Assembly: GCA_034509495.1 (NCBI GenBank)
Contig: CM067524.1
Location: forward strand, 17,591,247 to 17,655,246
Source of the DNA: Acestrorhynchus altus
Lineage: Eukaryota; Chordata; Actinopteri; Characiformes; Acestrorhynchidae
Direction of reading: 5' to 3'
DNA length: 64,000 nt
The position numbers were made by a program, and so were the translations under genes. Positions 1 to 12,935 of this stretch are shown here, piece by piece; the first letter of the stretch is position 1; each line of letters begins with the position of its first letter. Under the pieces are notes generated by a model that was not told the origin of the DNA, ran no database searches, and saw nothing but the letters and a program-made list of their open reading frames with translations.

Positions 1-779
1 TGCAGCAGAACTCATGTGAACTTAGCGAATGCTTCCGTGTGTGCTGGGTGGAATGATTGAAGTCAGTGGGTAAAAGATAAAATGTATTTAGATGGAGAAC
101 TGAGCTCAGGCTTTATCTGTAGGGAAGCTGAAAGCATTTGCATTCACCAACAGTGTTAGAAAAGACCAAGAAATACACCTTCTGCAGCTTACGCCGCTGA
201 ATTCAATGCTTCGAGAAAGAACATAGATTTAAACAGTTCTAGGCAAAAGTCTGGGACCATTTATTTCATTTATATAATTTCCAGCCAATTTAATACAAGT
301 TTTCTCAAGAGATAATTCTGTGGAGATTAGATCAAATATAATCCATTCGCATTAGGAAGAGAATAGTCAAAGGAGAATAAATGGGGGGAAAAATACAAAA
401 CAAAACTGGAGTTTTTATATATTCTAATAGAGTTACAGAGGAAATGAGACTCCTAACAACCATGCGTGACTTGATAGACATTAGAACTGTCCCTAGAGCA
501 CTTTCATCTCTGTGAGAGAGGGGACAATCAAGCTCCACTCTTGTTTCACCTCTTAAGTAAAACCACAAGTGTTTTTTCTCCATGTTTCCACTGTGAGAAG
601 TCAACTCCATACTGTGGGTTTGAAAGGTATGAGGTGTGTAGCTGTTGAAGCTGCTGGGGTTCTTAGAACAATGAACTGACCACCCAAAAATTCAAAGCTA
701 ATCATTATTGCATAAGTCCAGGTGTTAATTCATGTGTCATTATTTAAGTGCTGCTGTTTGAGTCTGTCCTTGTCAGTCT

Positions 780-1740
780 TCTTGTCTACTCGTCATGTCA
801 ACATGTCTCGCCGTGATGGTTATCTGTGTCTGGAAAGCTGTTAATAAATGCAACCCTGCACGTACTTCCACCTCCACTTACTTCTGTAAGCTCCGCACAC
901 CTGAGAGTAAGACTGACCTACCATGGAGGTAGTAGGGTTGTCGGGGAGTTGGCAGGAAATCCGAAGGGATCCATTCAGCACGGGGTCACAGGACCAGGAT
1001 GGCTCGGCCGTGGCAGGCGGTCAGAGGAGGCGCCATAGGTGGAGTGCTTGGGCCGCCCCTTCACCGGAGGACTGCTCCTCAAACGGTGGGGAGAATTTTG
1101 GGGGGATGCTAAGGGTTGGTGCTGTGAGCCTCAAGCCAGGTGAGGCGAGAGGCGAGGCCTGCTGGTGGGCTATTATGGAGGGATCTGGGCTTAAGGATGA
1201 GTCTGATGTGTGGGAGTTCCTGAGCTATGTGCACAGGACTGTCCACCCCAGTGAACCCCAGACTTCAGCAGCTGCAACGGCCTCGGCAGCGTCACCCACC
1301 CGAGCTATGCCTGCACTGACATAATGCCTGACATAAATCCAGACGTCTATGGATGAATCCCTCAAAGTCCAAGATATACATTTCTACATCAGTGTCAGTC
1401 TGTCCTGTTCTTCCTGTTTTGTTTATTCCCCATATGCTTCTGAGCACGGTCTTCCCAGCTGTGTCTCAATCGTAACCCTTCCCCTTCATTATCCTGTTCC
1501 AGGTTTGTCTAATGTTGTTGTTGTTTTAAAGACCCTTTGTTTCAGACTGTCTCTTTCAGTCCTTTTGTTTCTGTAGTTTGTTTACATAGAGATCATGGCA
1601 GTTTGTTTGTTTCCTTCCAATAGTCAAGTCTGTTATAGTGTGAGCATTATCTTTTGTTGGTTTGCTTCCAAGTGTTTGTCAGCGAGTTCCGTTTCGTCAT
1701 TAAATCAACCACAGCAAGTACCTCCGATTTACTAGTCTTT
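780..1740 (+). repeat. Possible degraded LTR-retroelement fragment
   Basis: The stretch begins with an LTR-end-like sequence containing AATAAA (843-848). It continues into a GC-richer 133-codon frame (923-1324, starting MEVVGLSGSW) and ends in a T-rich segment. Its last 60 bases (about 1690-1740) loosely resemble the first block: TTAAATCAACC then GTACCTCC, against AATAAATGCAACC then GTACTTCC. This would fit two decayed LTRs around a gag-like remnant. The encoded peptide shows no motif I recognise, so the call is tentative. Confidence 0.3.
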
Positions 1741-3180
1741 GTGTTCTTCTGCCAAGCTTACCAACCTGATAACCAGTGAAATTATTGAAATGAAAAATGT
1801 AGAATGTAATGCTGTCTATTAGCCTTTTGTGTGGTCTATTAATTGTGTGTCTGTTTGCCAGCAAATCTAAAAAACAAAAAAAGTCTCAGGGTATCCTTAG
1901 GTTTAAGCCACATTATATGATGTCACTAGGGATGGGGGCCTAGCAGTAAAACAGTTATAGTGCAGTAGTGATGACCAAGATGACCTGCTGTAGAGATGCT
2001 GGGTGAGACCAGTAGCCAACAAGCTAATGTTACAGAATGCTGGCTGTAGAATAGTTTAATAATTACTGAAGAATTCATAATAAGCACTGAATATGTCTTA
2101 AGAACCACAATTGAACAGTTGCAGTAAAGTATTGGATGTCCATCAATGTCATGCAATATACTCTTTTTTAATAAACAGTTATTCTGCATTGTGACCCACT
2201 GTGCTCACTGACAATTATTACATTTTATATTTTAAAACTTAGACTATCTTCTAGATTATTATTTTTTGCAGGACTAGAATGTGATAAAAATGTGAAAAGG
2301 AAGAAAACATCAAAGAACTCTTCTCAGAAAGGGTTAATAGATCTCTCCCTCAGCCAATTCTATGAACAGATAAAATGCTGAGAGTTCTGATTGTAGCTAA
2401 GGTCAAACTTGCATGTGATGTACCTATTCATAGAACTGGTCAACGGGATAAAGACATATTAACTTTTTTATATGAACAATGACTTGGTCCTTCCCAACTT
2501 TTTATTGAAGCTCTTGAAACCTGTGACCAAAGTACACGTAGTTATGTACAAAGTACTACAGAAGTTAGGCCTCTTTACTAATACAATCACACAATGAATT
2601 CTTAGGAGGAATGTGCTTTAAGGAGTGACTATCTTGCATCATAATGAACATGTATATTGTCAATCACTGGGAAAATGTTCTTTAGTGACCTGTATTCAGC
2701 TCAGTCAAGCAAATCAGGGCAGCCTTTAAGAAGTGTTTTGAATGTGCTTTATTTTTGAAAAACAATACCACAGACCAGAATAGAATGGGTTCCTAGTCTA
2801 TTGCAACAATTGTTTGTAATTTTTCATCTGTTATGCTAAGCAAAATCCAATCTTTGGGCTTTGACATCCGCAGGGTTGAGCAGCTTAAGCTGCTTGAACC
2901 ATGTACATCTTTTTCAACTGGATTTCCTGAACATCCAGATGGTTTCTTTTAGGGGTGCTCCACATATATTGTTGCAGCTTTCTTATTGCAATATCCACAT
3001 TCACAATAGTTACATCTCATGATGTACAATTTCATACAAGGCAAATGAAACCAAACACATGATACAAAAGGAAACTTCTCATTGTTCTCATTATTAAAAT
3101 CATTAGCACTGGATCATTAGATCATTGTCTTCAGGAAATACTGGTTATTTGTTTCTATTTTAATAGCACTGTATATAACC
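1741..3180. other. Non-coding, nothing recognised
   Basis: AT-rich unique-looking DNA with only short chance ORFs. The one structure is a perfect 16-bp palindrome at 2879-2894 (AGCAGCTTAAGCTGCT). Confidence 0.6.
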
Positions 3181-3184
3181 ATGT

Positions 3185-3560
3185 GAATGGCTGTGTCACA
3201 CTTTTGCTCTGCTCCCTGCTTTACTTCTATTTTCATTCTGGTTGTTTGTTTTCACATGTGCTCTTTGGCTTTGTTTTTGTTTTGTTCCCTGTCTCCGCCC
3301 CAGGTCCGCCTGTTCATTTGTGTCTCTACTTTGTTGCCCTGCCCTCTTGTTATCTTCCACAGTTGTGCATTGTCTGCCTCTGTGTATAGGTAGCACTTTG
3401 TTTCAGCGTTTCCTTGTCTGTTGCTGTGGGTTCCTTGTCATCATGTTCATGCTCTGCTTGGATTCCTAGTCTTGGTTCATCTTTGTTTTGTTGTTAATAA
3501 AACCCCTTACCTTTATGTTCACTGCCTGCTCTCCAAATATGACAGGCTCAAACAACTCCA
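3185..3560 (+). repeat. T/G-rich LTR-like segment with poly(A) signal
   Basis: A strand-asymmetric T-rich and C-rich stretch rich in TTTGTTTTG and CCTTGTC motifs ends with AATAAA at 3496-3501 and a CACTGCCTGCTCTCC block. This composition resembles the R-U5 end of fish LTR retrotransposons (possible solo LTR). Overlapping short frames here are a by-product of the asymmetry. Classification is by style, not by a matched copy. Confidence 0.35.
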
Positions 3561-4277
3561 GCTTCATTTGAAGTTGAAGACACGGTGATGTTGCTCAGAT
3601 GATCCATATATACTGGGATCCATATATACTAGTGAATCTCCAAAATTTGAATATTATTAAAATATTTTTATAATTTGTATAATAAATGTAAACTTTATTA
3701 TATTCATTTTGTGTATTCATTGAAATTTGAGATTCTGGATTTCTGATTTTTGTGAAGCCAGACTGATCAACAGTAAAACAAAACAAAAATATAAAATGTT
3801 ATTTTACCTCTAATGAACATAATATGACCTTTTTGAATGAGCCTTTTATAACATTCTATTTTTTGAGCTGCACTAGTATATGCATTCCCCCTAATGTTAT
3901 GGACATGAAACCTGTGAAATGTAGCTCCAAGTCAGTAGATGTACCAAAAACAAATTTGCACACGGTACTTCAAATGACCAGAGTGAAGTGAGCACACTAT
4001 GCTAATCTCTTACTGTTGCTGTCAAAAGGAGGTCTTTGTCCATTTATGTAAGCTGTTACATAAAGAAAATGCTATTTGCCCACCGTCATGTTTTGTGAAA
4101 TAGATCTGTCATAAATAACCCAAATAATATACTCATTTATTTGTTTGTTAGGCTGGAATTAATTTATCTGTTCTGTATTGCAGTCATCAAAATACCCCCA
4201 ACCTGAGCAGCTCCAGGGTATGCTTTGTTTCAGTTTAATGGTTTGCCTGACTATACTTGACTATGCTAGCTAAGCAT

Positions 4278-4390
4278 GACCAGCAACATGACCAAGATGG
4301 TCGATCAGCATGACCAGCAAGGCCAAGCTGGTCGATCAGCATGTTCAGTAAGACCAAGCTGGTTGACCAGCATGAACACAAGACCAAAAT
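4278..4390 (+). repeat. 31-bp minisatellite, about 3.5 copies
   Basis: Units of the form GACCAGCAAGGCCAAGCTGG plus TCGATCAGCAT repeat at 31-34 bp spacing, starting at 4278, 4312 and 4343, with a decayed fourth copy. Within each unit CCAAGCTGG and GACCAGC are partly self-complementary. Such CCAGC/GCTGG arrays are common in fish genomes. Confidence 0.7.
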
Positions 4391-5540
4391 TAAATGCAAC
4401 ATGAACTATGCTGGTCAAGATCTGATTAAGTTGGCTTACCATTGAACCAGTTGGCTTACCATTATAGGGTATGTTTTCACCTGAATATCCAGACCATCAA
4501 AGACCATCAGAAGCTGGATTTGAGCCTAATTTTCAGATTGTAACAAACTGCATATCATGGCAACAAAATTTGATGATAAATCATCTGAAATGTTCTTGAG
4601 CTTATCCTCAAGCTCTCCTGTCATCCCATTACATTTTCCTGCTACTGTACTTGGACAGTTTACCACACTGCCTTGGACTAGTTACCCACATGCCATTTTC
4701 CAGACAATGTAGAAGTTCACATGGATCCTAAGTATCTGCTACTGTTACTATCATGACTACCATCATTACGTAAATACAGCTAAGCATAACAGCAGACATG
4801 TGGACCAGTGTTATTAAAACTATAAGCATTTTGGAAAGGAGGGGAGGAGGATGGGTCCCTCATTTTGAGCCCAAGGTTGCTTCCTCCAGCTCTGATGGTT
4901 TTGGCTTGCTCAGCAGAAGGTTATGTTATGTTTTTTTGTTTCATGGGTTCTTTTTTATTTCTGTAAAGTTGCTTTGTGACATCAGTTGTAAATATTGCTT
5001 ACAAATATATGTGATTTATTTCATTAGTAGGCCAACTATGTACACAACAAAATGATGGGTATGTTAAGGTTGATTTGCGGATCAGGTATACATAATACTG
5101 CCGGATTTTGTACAGGTTGTGTACCTGGAGTTTATCATTACCTAACAGTAGGTACTTTTCATTTGTAAAAAAAAAATTAATAAATAAAACAAAACCCAAA
5201 CTTCTCAATTTCAAAATTCTCTTATGCATATAAACCCATAGGTATAAGTATATGTATAAAATATATTTGTAAATATATATCCTTAATGTAGTTCATTTGT
5301 TTGAAATATATTTTTGAAATTAAACAGTATATTGTGTCTCTCATATAAAGAAATACATGTCCATATATTTCTGTTCTGTATGGGTTTACACACCACAGTG
5401 ATTCAGTGCAGATGTCTGGCCATGCTTGATGGATCCCCACTGTAATATAAGACTGTGTTGGTTAGTTTTGCTATGTTCTGATCCAGTTTCTACTGGTTCT
5501 GTTCTCTCAGTGTGGATCACCTTAGTGTAACACCATAGTT
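4391..5540. other. Non-coding, nothing recognised
   Basis: AT-rich DNA with chance ORFs only. No repeat family, splice-flanked coding block or RNA gene was recognised. Confidence 0.55.
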
Positions 5541-5559
5541 TTGACTATACTTCCCCATT

Positions 5560-6020
5560 TTACAGCAGCCATGACTGCACATGTTCTGATCGGAACGCGC
5601 AGCAAAATCCAATACACACGAACCCTCAGAAAAGAAACCTTTCCGCAATGTTTGTTTCACATCAGGCAACACATACGAATGTCCCCAGGTGAAAACTGTA
5701 CCTGTTTTGTCTCATGTTGGATTACAGATGTCAGTGTTTCACTTAAACAAACGGTGTGAAAGACTACAGCAGCTGTAAAACTTTATTCTACACTATTATG
5801 TTTAACCTTTGGCAGTGGCTGCAGCATGCTGCTAACATTAGCAGCAGCTGTTGTAGGGGACTCTGTCTTTCTGATTCTGACTCGTCACTGCCCTCACTGT
5901 TACGCTAGTACTGAAATTAGTCACATATTGGTTTGACGTGAATCAGTACTCGGTAGTACCAATGTAATTCAGTCGGTACCATTGAAAATGCAGACTTTGG
6001 TACCCATCCTACTGCTGTAG
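5560..6020. repeat. Possible non-autonomous DNA transposon (hAT-like)
   Basis: The right end, from about 5925, has TCAGTACTCGGTAGTACC, then TCAGTCGGTACCATTG and TTGGTACCCATCC. This is a self-complementary GGTACC-rich pattern that I associate with hAT-type non-autonomous elements in fishes. No transposase frame is visible, and the left boundary is a guess. Confidence 0.3.
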
Positions 6021-7085
6021 TGACCAAACCTGAATATATAGTTAATTGTAAAATATATATGTAACTGCTTTGTGTGTGTGTTGTATGTTCCTGTACTCAG
6101 AAATTTGTCTGTAAACGTTTGAGTGTTTAAAGCCTATGTTGTGGTGTTCAGGCCTTTCCTGCTGAATAGTAAATGGTAAATTGTGTGTTAAACATGTGTT
6201 ATCCTCCAATCAATTAATGAATGACAGCATTCTTCTAAATAATTGCTTTTTACAGTGATGATGTGTAGCTGTATTGCCTCACTATGTGACTACTGTTATT
6301 GGCCAACATTTCTACTAACCTGCTGTATCTGACAAACCAGCTGTGAGCACAGGAAGCCTGCTGATGGACAGCTGAACTTTAACTCTAAGAAATGAGCTCC
6401 CAGAAACAGAGGACATAAGTAGAACATCTACTCCACTAAACACAAAATGAATGGCCTGAAGATCAGAACAGAGAGCTGAAGCCTTCACCTGCCCTCACCG
6501 TGTCAAGCGCAGGCATGCTGAGACCAAGGCCAGCCAGTCCAGCTCGCTGTTGCCATTGGTGGAACCAAAAGCAGGCTCTTGAGCGTGGAATGAGCTTTCC
6601 ATAGCTTGTCTTTCTCAAGCCACCAGCAGCTCTGCCTGATGAGCTCCATAGAAGGAATTTCCAGCTTAAAGTTAGCCATCCCAACATTCCTCTGAAGCAC
6701 ACCAGGGGACGTTCATGAACTGATCAGAATGATTAGTTTCCAGAATCTACACTTTTGTGCGTAGTTGGTGGTATAAACACATGTGCGTGCATGTGAGACT
6801 ATTGGGAATGTGTACTGGATTGATGGGGAAGGTTTGCAGTAGTGGAACCATATTACATGAGAAGTTCTATATTTGTATGTGTGTTAAGACCTGTGTGGGT
6901 TTGTATATGTTACAGTATATACCTGACTGTACCTTACTGGTGTGTGCATCAGTGTGTGTGTAGGTGTGTTGGAGCGCATGAGTGCAGACATTTTTCATGG
7001 CGTGTTTGTTGGAATATTTGAAGTGTACAATCTTAAATGCTGGCCTACTTATTCATAGCATGATCTCTATTTCCCTATTTGCCTT
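6021..7085. other. Non-coding, nothing recognised
   Basis: Ordinary intergenic sequence. A minus-strand frame at 6463-6702 overlaps a GC-richer patch but encodes nothing recognisable. Confidence 0.5.
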
Positions 7086-7089
7086 TCTC

Positions 7090-7144
7090 CATCTCTCTCT
7101 CCCTCTCTCCCTCTCTTTCTCCTCTCTTCTCTCTCTCTTCTCTC

Positions 7145-7232
<88 letters not shown>

Positions 7233-7240
7233 CTCTCTCA
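7090..7240 (+). repeat. (CT)n microsatellite
   Basis: About 150 bp of nearly uninterrupted CT/CCCT repeat lies immediately upstream of a Tc1-like remnant. It generates the Leu/Ser-rich and Arg/Glu-rich chance frames on the two strands. Confidence 0.95.
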
Positions 7241-7249
7241 TCTTTAAAT

Positions 7250-7800
7250 GCAGTCATGTAAAAGGTAGTTCTTGTCAAACTGCAGCATCTACCATGAGAA
7301 AGAGTCCAAACGAGTTTGATTTTCATGGCAGGTGTGCAAAGAACATCAGGACAAGACTAAAGTTTGCCAGAGAACACCTAGACAAAGACCAGGACTAGTG
7401 CTTTGGACAGATGAGTCCACACAGTAACAGAAGACATATTTGGTGCAAACCAAACTAATCATTTAAGCACAAAAACCTCATACCAACTGTGAAGCATGGC
7501 AATGTAAGTGTCATGGTTTGGGACTGCTTTGCTGCAGCAGACCCTGGAGAGTTCTCCATATAATCCACTTTAAAATCCCTATTGTATCAGAGGGAGCTTG
7601 GGGAAAATGTAACTGTCTGTACGAAGATGCTGAAACGTCAAATAGTTGAAAGAATTCTGCATGGAGGAGCAGGGAAATCAATCTTCCAGTAGATGTCAGA
7701 GACTGGTAGATGGTTACAGTAACATCTAACTGACATTATTGCAGTCAAAGGAGGAATTTGGGCAGTTATTAGGGCATATGGTATTCTACACTTTACATTT
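7250..7800 (+). mobile_element. Degenerate Tc1-like transposase remnant
   Basis: Read across frames, the segment gives a Tc1 transposase catalytic region: RLKFAREHLDKDQD, then WTDES (7404-7418, the first catalytic Asp) in another frame, then LIPTVKHGNVSVMVWDCFAA. This is the usual TVKHGGGSIMVWGCF block. Frameshifts and stops separate the pieces. The N-terminal HTH domain is absent, lost beyond the CT repeat. It is a dead copy of a family different from the copies at 19.5 and 25 kb. Confidence 0.8.
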
Positions 7801-7928
7801 CAGCCATTTTATGTTCAGTTATACCAGCTTCGATTAAATTAAATTAATATGAAATGTTCATATGTTTAAATGTGTTCATTAAGACAAAGGTGTTCATGGG
7901 GTCTATTTTCAGATTACTCACTTTCTAG

Positions 7929-8016
7929 TCTCTCTCTCTCTCTCTCTCTCTCTTTTTCTCACTCACTCACTCACTCACTCACTCACTCACTCACTCACTC
8001 ACTCACTCACTCACTC
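7929..8016 (+). repeat. (TC)n then (ACTC)n microsatellites
   Basis: A 25-bp TC run (7929-7953) is followed by about 14 ACTC units (7960-8016). The tetranucleotide block is notably pure. Confidence 0.95.
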
Positions 8017-8138
8017 TGTCTTTGTGCCCTTTCTCTTTCTTTCTCTTCTATCTTCATATAGATCCTTCTCTCTCTCTTCTCTGTTCTTCTATTAGTTTGT
8101 CACTCCCCCTCTCTCTCTGTCTCATTGTGTTGTGACTG

Positions 8139-8139
<1 letters not shown>

Positions 8140-8197
<58 letters not shown>

Positions 8198-8213
8198 GTG
8201 TGTGTGTGTGTGT

Positions 8214-8262
<49 letters not shown>
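8140..8262 (+). repeat. (GT)n microsatellite
   Basis: About 120 bp of GT with two single-base interruptions near 8196 and 8214. It is capable of Z-DNA formation and likely length-polymorphic. Confidence 0.97.
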
Positions 8263-8263
<1 letters not shown>

Positions 8264-9079
8264 GAAACGGCAGTGCTGTATCAGTTTGCCTCAAATAATC
8301 GATTTGTGCAAATACATACCGACTCAGATTCACTCATAGAGATTCATTCTCAGAACAATAAAAATCATGCTGACCAGCATTAGTTCTCTACTCCAGTCTT
8401 AGCTTCCGTGTACAGCTTCAACTGTTCCCTGTCTCACACACCTGATCCGGCTAAAGACTTCATATTCAGCTGATCAGCTCAGTCTGTTGGAATAGCTGAA
8501 ACTGCATATAACAGTGGTGTTACTGAAGCTCAAAACCATTGTTGTGAATTACAATGCCTGACGAGTGTGCATACTTCTAGGACCAAATGAAGACGGTACT
8601 TTTAGGAGAGTACGGTACTTTGTCACCCACCGTGTCTTTCTGGCTGTGTCCCACTTGCTAACACATGGCTCGCTCACTCAAAACCAAACTAAACCACTAA
8701 TCAGACACCGAGAACTGTCTGAAAGAAACACTTTGAGAAATGGCTTCTCACAAGCAGTAGTTAAATACGCTGGCCATCTCCGCCTTATCATTAATCCTAA
8801 GTAGAGCAATCAGGCCTGAAATTTTTGTCCAAGCCTAAATATAGCCAGAGGACATTGTGCATGACCCAACATTACCCACAGCACCAAGTTTAGAACCCAA
8901 ACCACAATTTAGCCATTCTGTTCAACCCCTACTTTAGCCCCAAACAATGATGTGCACCAGAGAAGGGTAAAGTGTTAGACAGGCTAGGAGAAATCATGAT
9001 TAGGAACTTTCTTCTAAATGTGAATGTCTCTGATTATTTTTACTTTTTTTTAATTTTTTTAATTTCTTTACTTTTGCTT

Positions 9080-9335
9080 CAGGGAAATGGTAGTGTGCGT
9101 GTCACACAGCTCCAGGGACGTGAGGTTGTGGGTTTGAACCTAGCTCAGGTCCCTGTCTGTGATGAGTTTGGTGTGTTCACCCTGTGTCTGTGCACATGCA
9201 CACGGCCGGTGAATTGGTACCTGTGCGGTACTGGTGGGGGGTATTCCTGCCTTGTGGCCAGTGATTACAGGTAGGCTCTGGAGCCACCATGACCCTATTC
9301 AAAACAAAGCAGATAAGATAATGACTGACTATATT
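9080..9335 (+). repeat. SINE-like dispersed repeat, copy 1
   Basis: The segment reads CACACAGCTCCAGGG, GTGGGTTTGAACC, GTGATGAGTTTGGTGTG, CCTGTGTCTGTG, TATTCCTGCCTTG and GGTAGGCTCTGGAGCC, ending in GATAAGATAATGACTGAC. A diverged copy in the same order occurs at 52385-52695. GGTTTGAACC at 9131-9140 resembles an RNA polymerase III B box, which fits a tRNA-derived SINE. The form is very common in otophysan fish genomes. Confidence 0.75.
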
Positions 9336-12300
9336 AACTACATTAACTGCTGCAAGCTGCAGATCGCACAATAATGTGTGTTGTGTGTTTCTCACACACA
9401 AATCATCACACACACTGAGGTGTAAACACTCTCAGCTTCTTCCTTTCAGATTACATTAAATTAAAATGAAGGTTTCACTATGGCTACCCTGAAGTCCAAA
9501 ATCTAAGTGTCACAATAGCCAAGTCTATTTGTTTCAACATGACTCGTGTGTGATGATGTATGCATGCAGTTTAATGAAGCTAATTCATGCATGTGTACAA
9601 AGAATTAAATGCAATCTTCAGACTATTAAAGGGGTCCAAAAAGGGCTCCAAGAAAACTGCATTTAGTTTGGTATTGTTGAATGGGGAGAGTTTTGTAGAA
9701 GTGACAACCTCAAAAAACATGTTTTCATTCAAAAGGAAAACCCACATAAGCCAAATGGAAACTTTAAACAGGTCAGGTTTGAAACTCCAAGACTGTTAAG
9801 TAACAGTGGCTCAGGTTATGTACACTCCAAAACTGATCTTAATCCAGTCCATTAACAAATGCCTTTCATATCCTGAAGCTATCACACAGTAAAATGTAAT
9901 GACCACTTAAGGAGTATGTAGTGTTTTTGTTATGCTTAGTCTGTTTTCCGAGACAAACATGCACAAGATCTCCATACACTGCTAGTTAAATGAAATGTGA
10001 ATCTCATGTTCAATCTCATGACTGCAGCCTTTTCTGTTTCTGTATTCACAGAAGGGTAACTCATACACTACAAGCATTAAAAATAAATAGATATGCTCTT
10101 AAAGCCCCTGTCTTCTTGTTTTAAGTATCTGAAAATGCTTTAATATTGGCAATATGCTACAAAATTACCCTTTACTAATGTTATATTGAATATATAATTA
10201 GATATGAGTGCATTTTGAATCATAATAAAATGTTATAAAAATCAGAAGCTGAAGTCCACTCAGAACTGCAATAGCATGTCAGATCTCAATGATTGGCAGA
10301 CACATTATAGCTAGCTAACTATAACATGTTGACATTTCATTGCTTCAATTCATGTGGTTACCTAATCTGACTGATATAAAATGTTTAAACCTGTGCTTTT
10401 AAAGAAGTCAACAACATGAAAGGTTTGCTGTGTAACTCTCTTGCAGAATGAATCTGAAATCCCACTTTAATATACAGTTGCTCTGCCTTTTGTTAAATAT
10501 GCACTATTTAAGGTAGAATGGAAAATTCCAAAAGTCAAGGTGGAGATTAACTACAGCCTTGTTGGAACAGCCACGTTTGTGCAAATGTTCAAAATAGAAC
10601 ATTTCCAGCCTATTTTAGGGAATAATTTGGGAAAGGCTTCGATTGAGTGAGCTTAAACTAGATCAGAGCTTTCACCAGCACCCAGAGCTTAAACCATGTA
10701 GAGTCTTGAACAGGAACCCAGAGCTTAAACCAGCTTTAAACAAGCAAGCATATGGCTGGTATGACTGGCAAACTTAAATGAACGAACACAGGTACTGCTG
10801 TGTTTTAGGAATGTGCTGTGTCCTGGGGGAGGCAGGTTAGATGAACTAGAGGGATTGAGCTCGGTGAAACATATTGCTGAGTCTGACAGGTTCTTTGGCC
10901 AATCTGATGTCAAATTTAGTCCTACCCAATTTGGAGCCAACTGACACACATTACAAAAAATATTGTTTGACAACCTCTTTACAGCATAGATCCACGTGGT
11001 TTGCTCATCACAAAACTATAGTTAATAGAATTATGAAAATGTAGACAGGGGCTTTAAAAATAAAGGGCATTTCATAGATAAATTAAATGTGTAAATTTTG
11101 TAAAATAAAACATTTAACATTATAGAGCTTTTATATTAATAGAGGTTTAAAGTTATATTATATTGAACAATTTAAAAGGTTCCTCATCAACTCTCAAAAA
11201 TGGTTATTTAAACTATACATTCAAACTTTCTTTAATTAAATAAAATGGTTTCCTCTACAGAGTGATATGCTCTTTCAAAAGTCTGCTCCATTCTCCCCCC
11301 TGTTCCTTTGACTCTTCTTCCACATACTCTCTTCTGGTTGGGCACGGGCTGCCCGGCCTCCCTTACATTACCAATTCAAGTGAGCCAAAGTTCAGCTGAA
11401 GGGCAAAGACTGTGCCTTCCAGCCGGAGTCATGTGGCTGAGCCGCCTCCTCCCACGCTGCTCCACGCTGGGCCCCCCTTATCTGATCCCACTCTGCCAAA
11501 GCCGCTGTTGACAGCACACAGTTGAGGAACAGCATGTCCATTCTCCAAGACACCCCTTAATCACAGAGTGTGGAAGAGAGGGAGAGTTAGTGTTTTAATA
11601 TCTGGCATACTAGCAAATAGGAAGCTTTGCATTTTTATCTGAATGAGGGTGGAAAGCACTCACAGCATGCACAGGACAATGTGTCCCTTGCTTCTCTTCC
11701 CCACCAAAGTGTAAAACTGCAGCACACTCCATTCATACAGCTAGCTGCAAGAGAGAGGTGCTCATCAGCTCAGCAAGCAAGAGACAGAAGAAATAGTGTG
11801 GATTTAAAATACACAGGTTGTTCTTCACACAAACACTGAGACAAGTGCAGGCATAAAAAACTGTATGTATCAGTTAACATCATGAAAATAGAATCATTAA
11901 GTTAAGTCATTTGACTCAAATTGAGTCAAGTTGTTATGTCATTTTAAATAGACGTGCTCATATAGTTGCTTATGTGACACTCTGTGGTAAACCATTATTT
12001 ATATAAATGAACAAAAGTACAGAAGACTCAGGCTTCAATAGCTGCTCCTGGTGTTTTTAGCTATTCTAACTACTTTCGCCCTAGAATGTATTTATTGCGT
12101 ATTTTAAGATATTTTTGATATATAAAAAATGCAGTCACATTTTTGTGAGTCGTATCAGTGTTGCTCTTCTCTGTGTCCTCTCAACTGCACAGTGTGCAGT
12201 TAGCTAGCCAAAGAGATTATAGTACGGTCTTCTAAGGTTAGCCTTCCTTCCACCCTTGCACACATTCCCTTCCTTCCATCAATCCTTCTCTAAGCAGTGC

Positions 12301-12600
12301 TTCACTCTGTCAGCATAGCACTAGCTTATAGTCCTTCATAACCTTTTTAACTTCCATTTGGACTTGAAGTAGATGTTTGGATTGGTCTTTCAAAAGGCCT
12401 TTGCTGGTGGAATTGATGCATGTAAATTTTAAGGACCTAAATATAAAGCTTTTTTCTCAAGAGGAATAAAAGACCATTTCAGAATATATCCAATGTGTAC
12501 GAAATATAGTGCGACCCTTGTGTATATGCAGGTTTTATAGACACAACCTAGACATGCAAAAATCGAATTATTTCAGCAGAGAATTCTGCAAAGCAACCCA
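9336..12600. other. Non-coding, mostly unremarkable
   Basis: AT-rich sequence. Two items stand out: a two-copy direct repeat of CCCAGAGCTTAAACCA (about 10680 and 10709), and a GC-richer island at 11280-11520 that may be conserved non-coding DNA. ORFs are short and unrecognised. Confidence 0.5.
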
Positions 12601-12604
12601 TGTA

Positions 12605-12935
12605 ATTTAATTACCTGAACCCACACCTCAACCTAAACCTAAACATGACCTAACCCTTGCTCTACCCCTCACTTTGACCACAACGTAAACTTATTCTAAA
12701 CCTAAACTAACCATAACCTTTACCTGAACTTAACATAACCTTTACTCTGAGCTTACCCTTTTCCTAACCCTCAGCTTATAACCTAAACTTAACCCTCAGC
12801 TTATAAACCATAACCTTAATGTATTCTAAACTTAACATAACCCTAAGCATTATCTGAACCTTACCTAAACCTATTCTAAATATTATCTAACCCTTATTCT
12901 AACATAAACATTACCATAAACCTAACCCTACCCAT
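12605..12935 (+). repeat. Degenerate telomere-like (CCTAAM)n array
   Basis: Over about 330 bp the sequence is built from variants of AACCTAA, AACCCTA, AACATAACC and CCCTCAGCTTATAACC. The strand is almost free of G and the spacing is irregular. It resembles an ancient, strongly diverged interstitial telomeric repeat or a related minisatellite. It ends cleanly at TACCCATATC. Confidence 0.65.

Noticed and set aside
4278..4390. CRISPR-like array
   Set aside because: The units are contiguous tandem repeats without unique spacers, in a vertebrate genome; it is a minisatellite.
6982..7398. 138-codon plus-strand ORF
   Set aside because: Its core is a translated CT microsatellite; only the last third is meaningful, as part of a Tc1-like remnant.
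8100..8383. Poly-His/Thr and Cys/Val ORFs
   Set aside because: Pure translation of the GT/AC microsatellite; the same applies to the runs at 27.7, 29.9, 34.7, 59.7 and 63.9 kb.
12605..12935. True chromosome end
   Set aside because: The array is strongly diverged, only 330 bp long and flanked by ordinary sequence on both sides, so it is interstitial at most.
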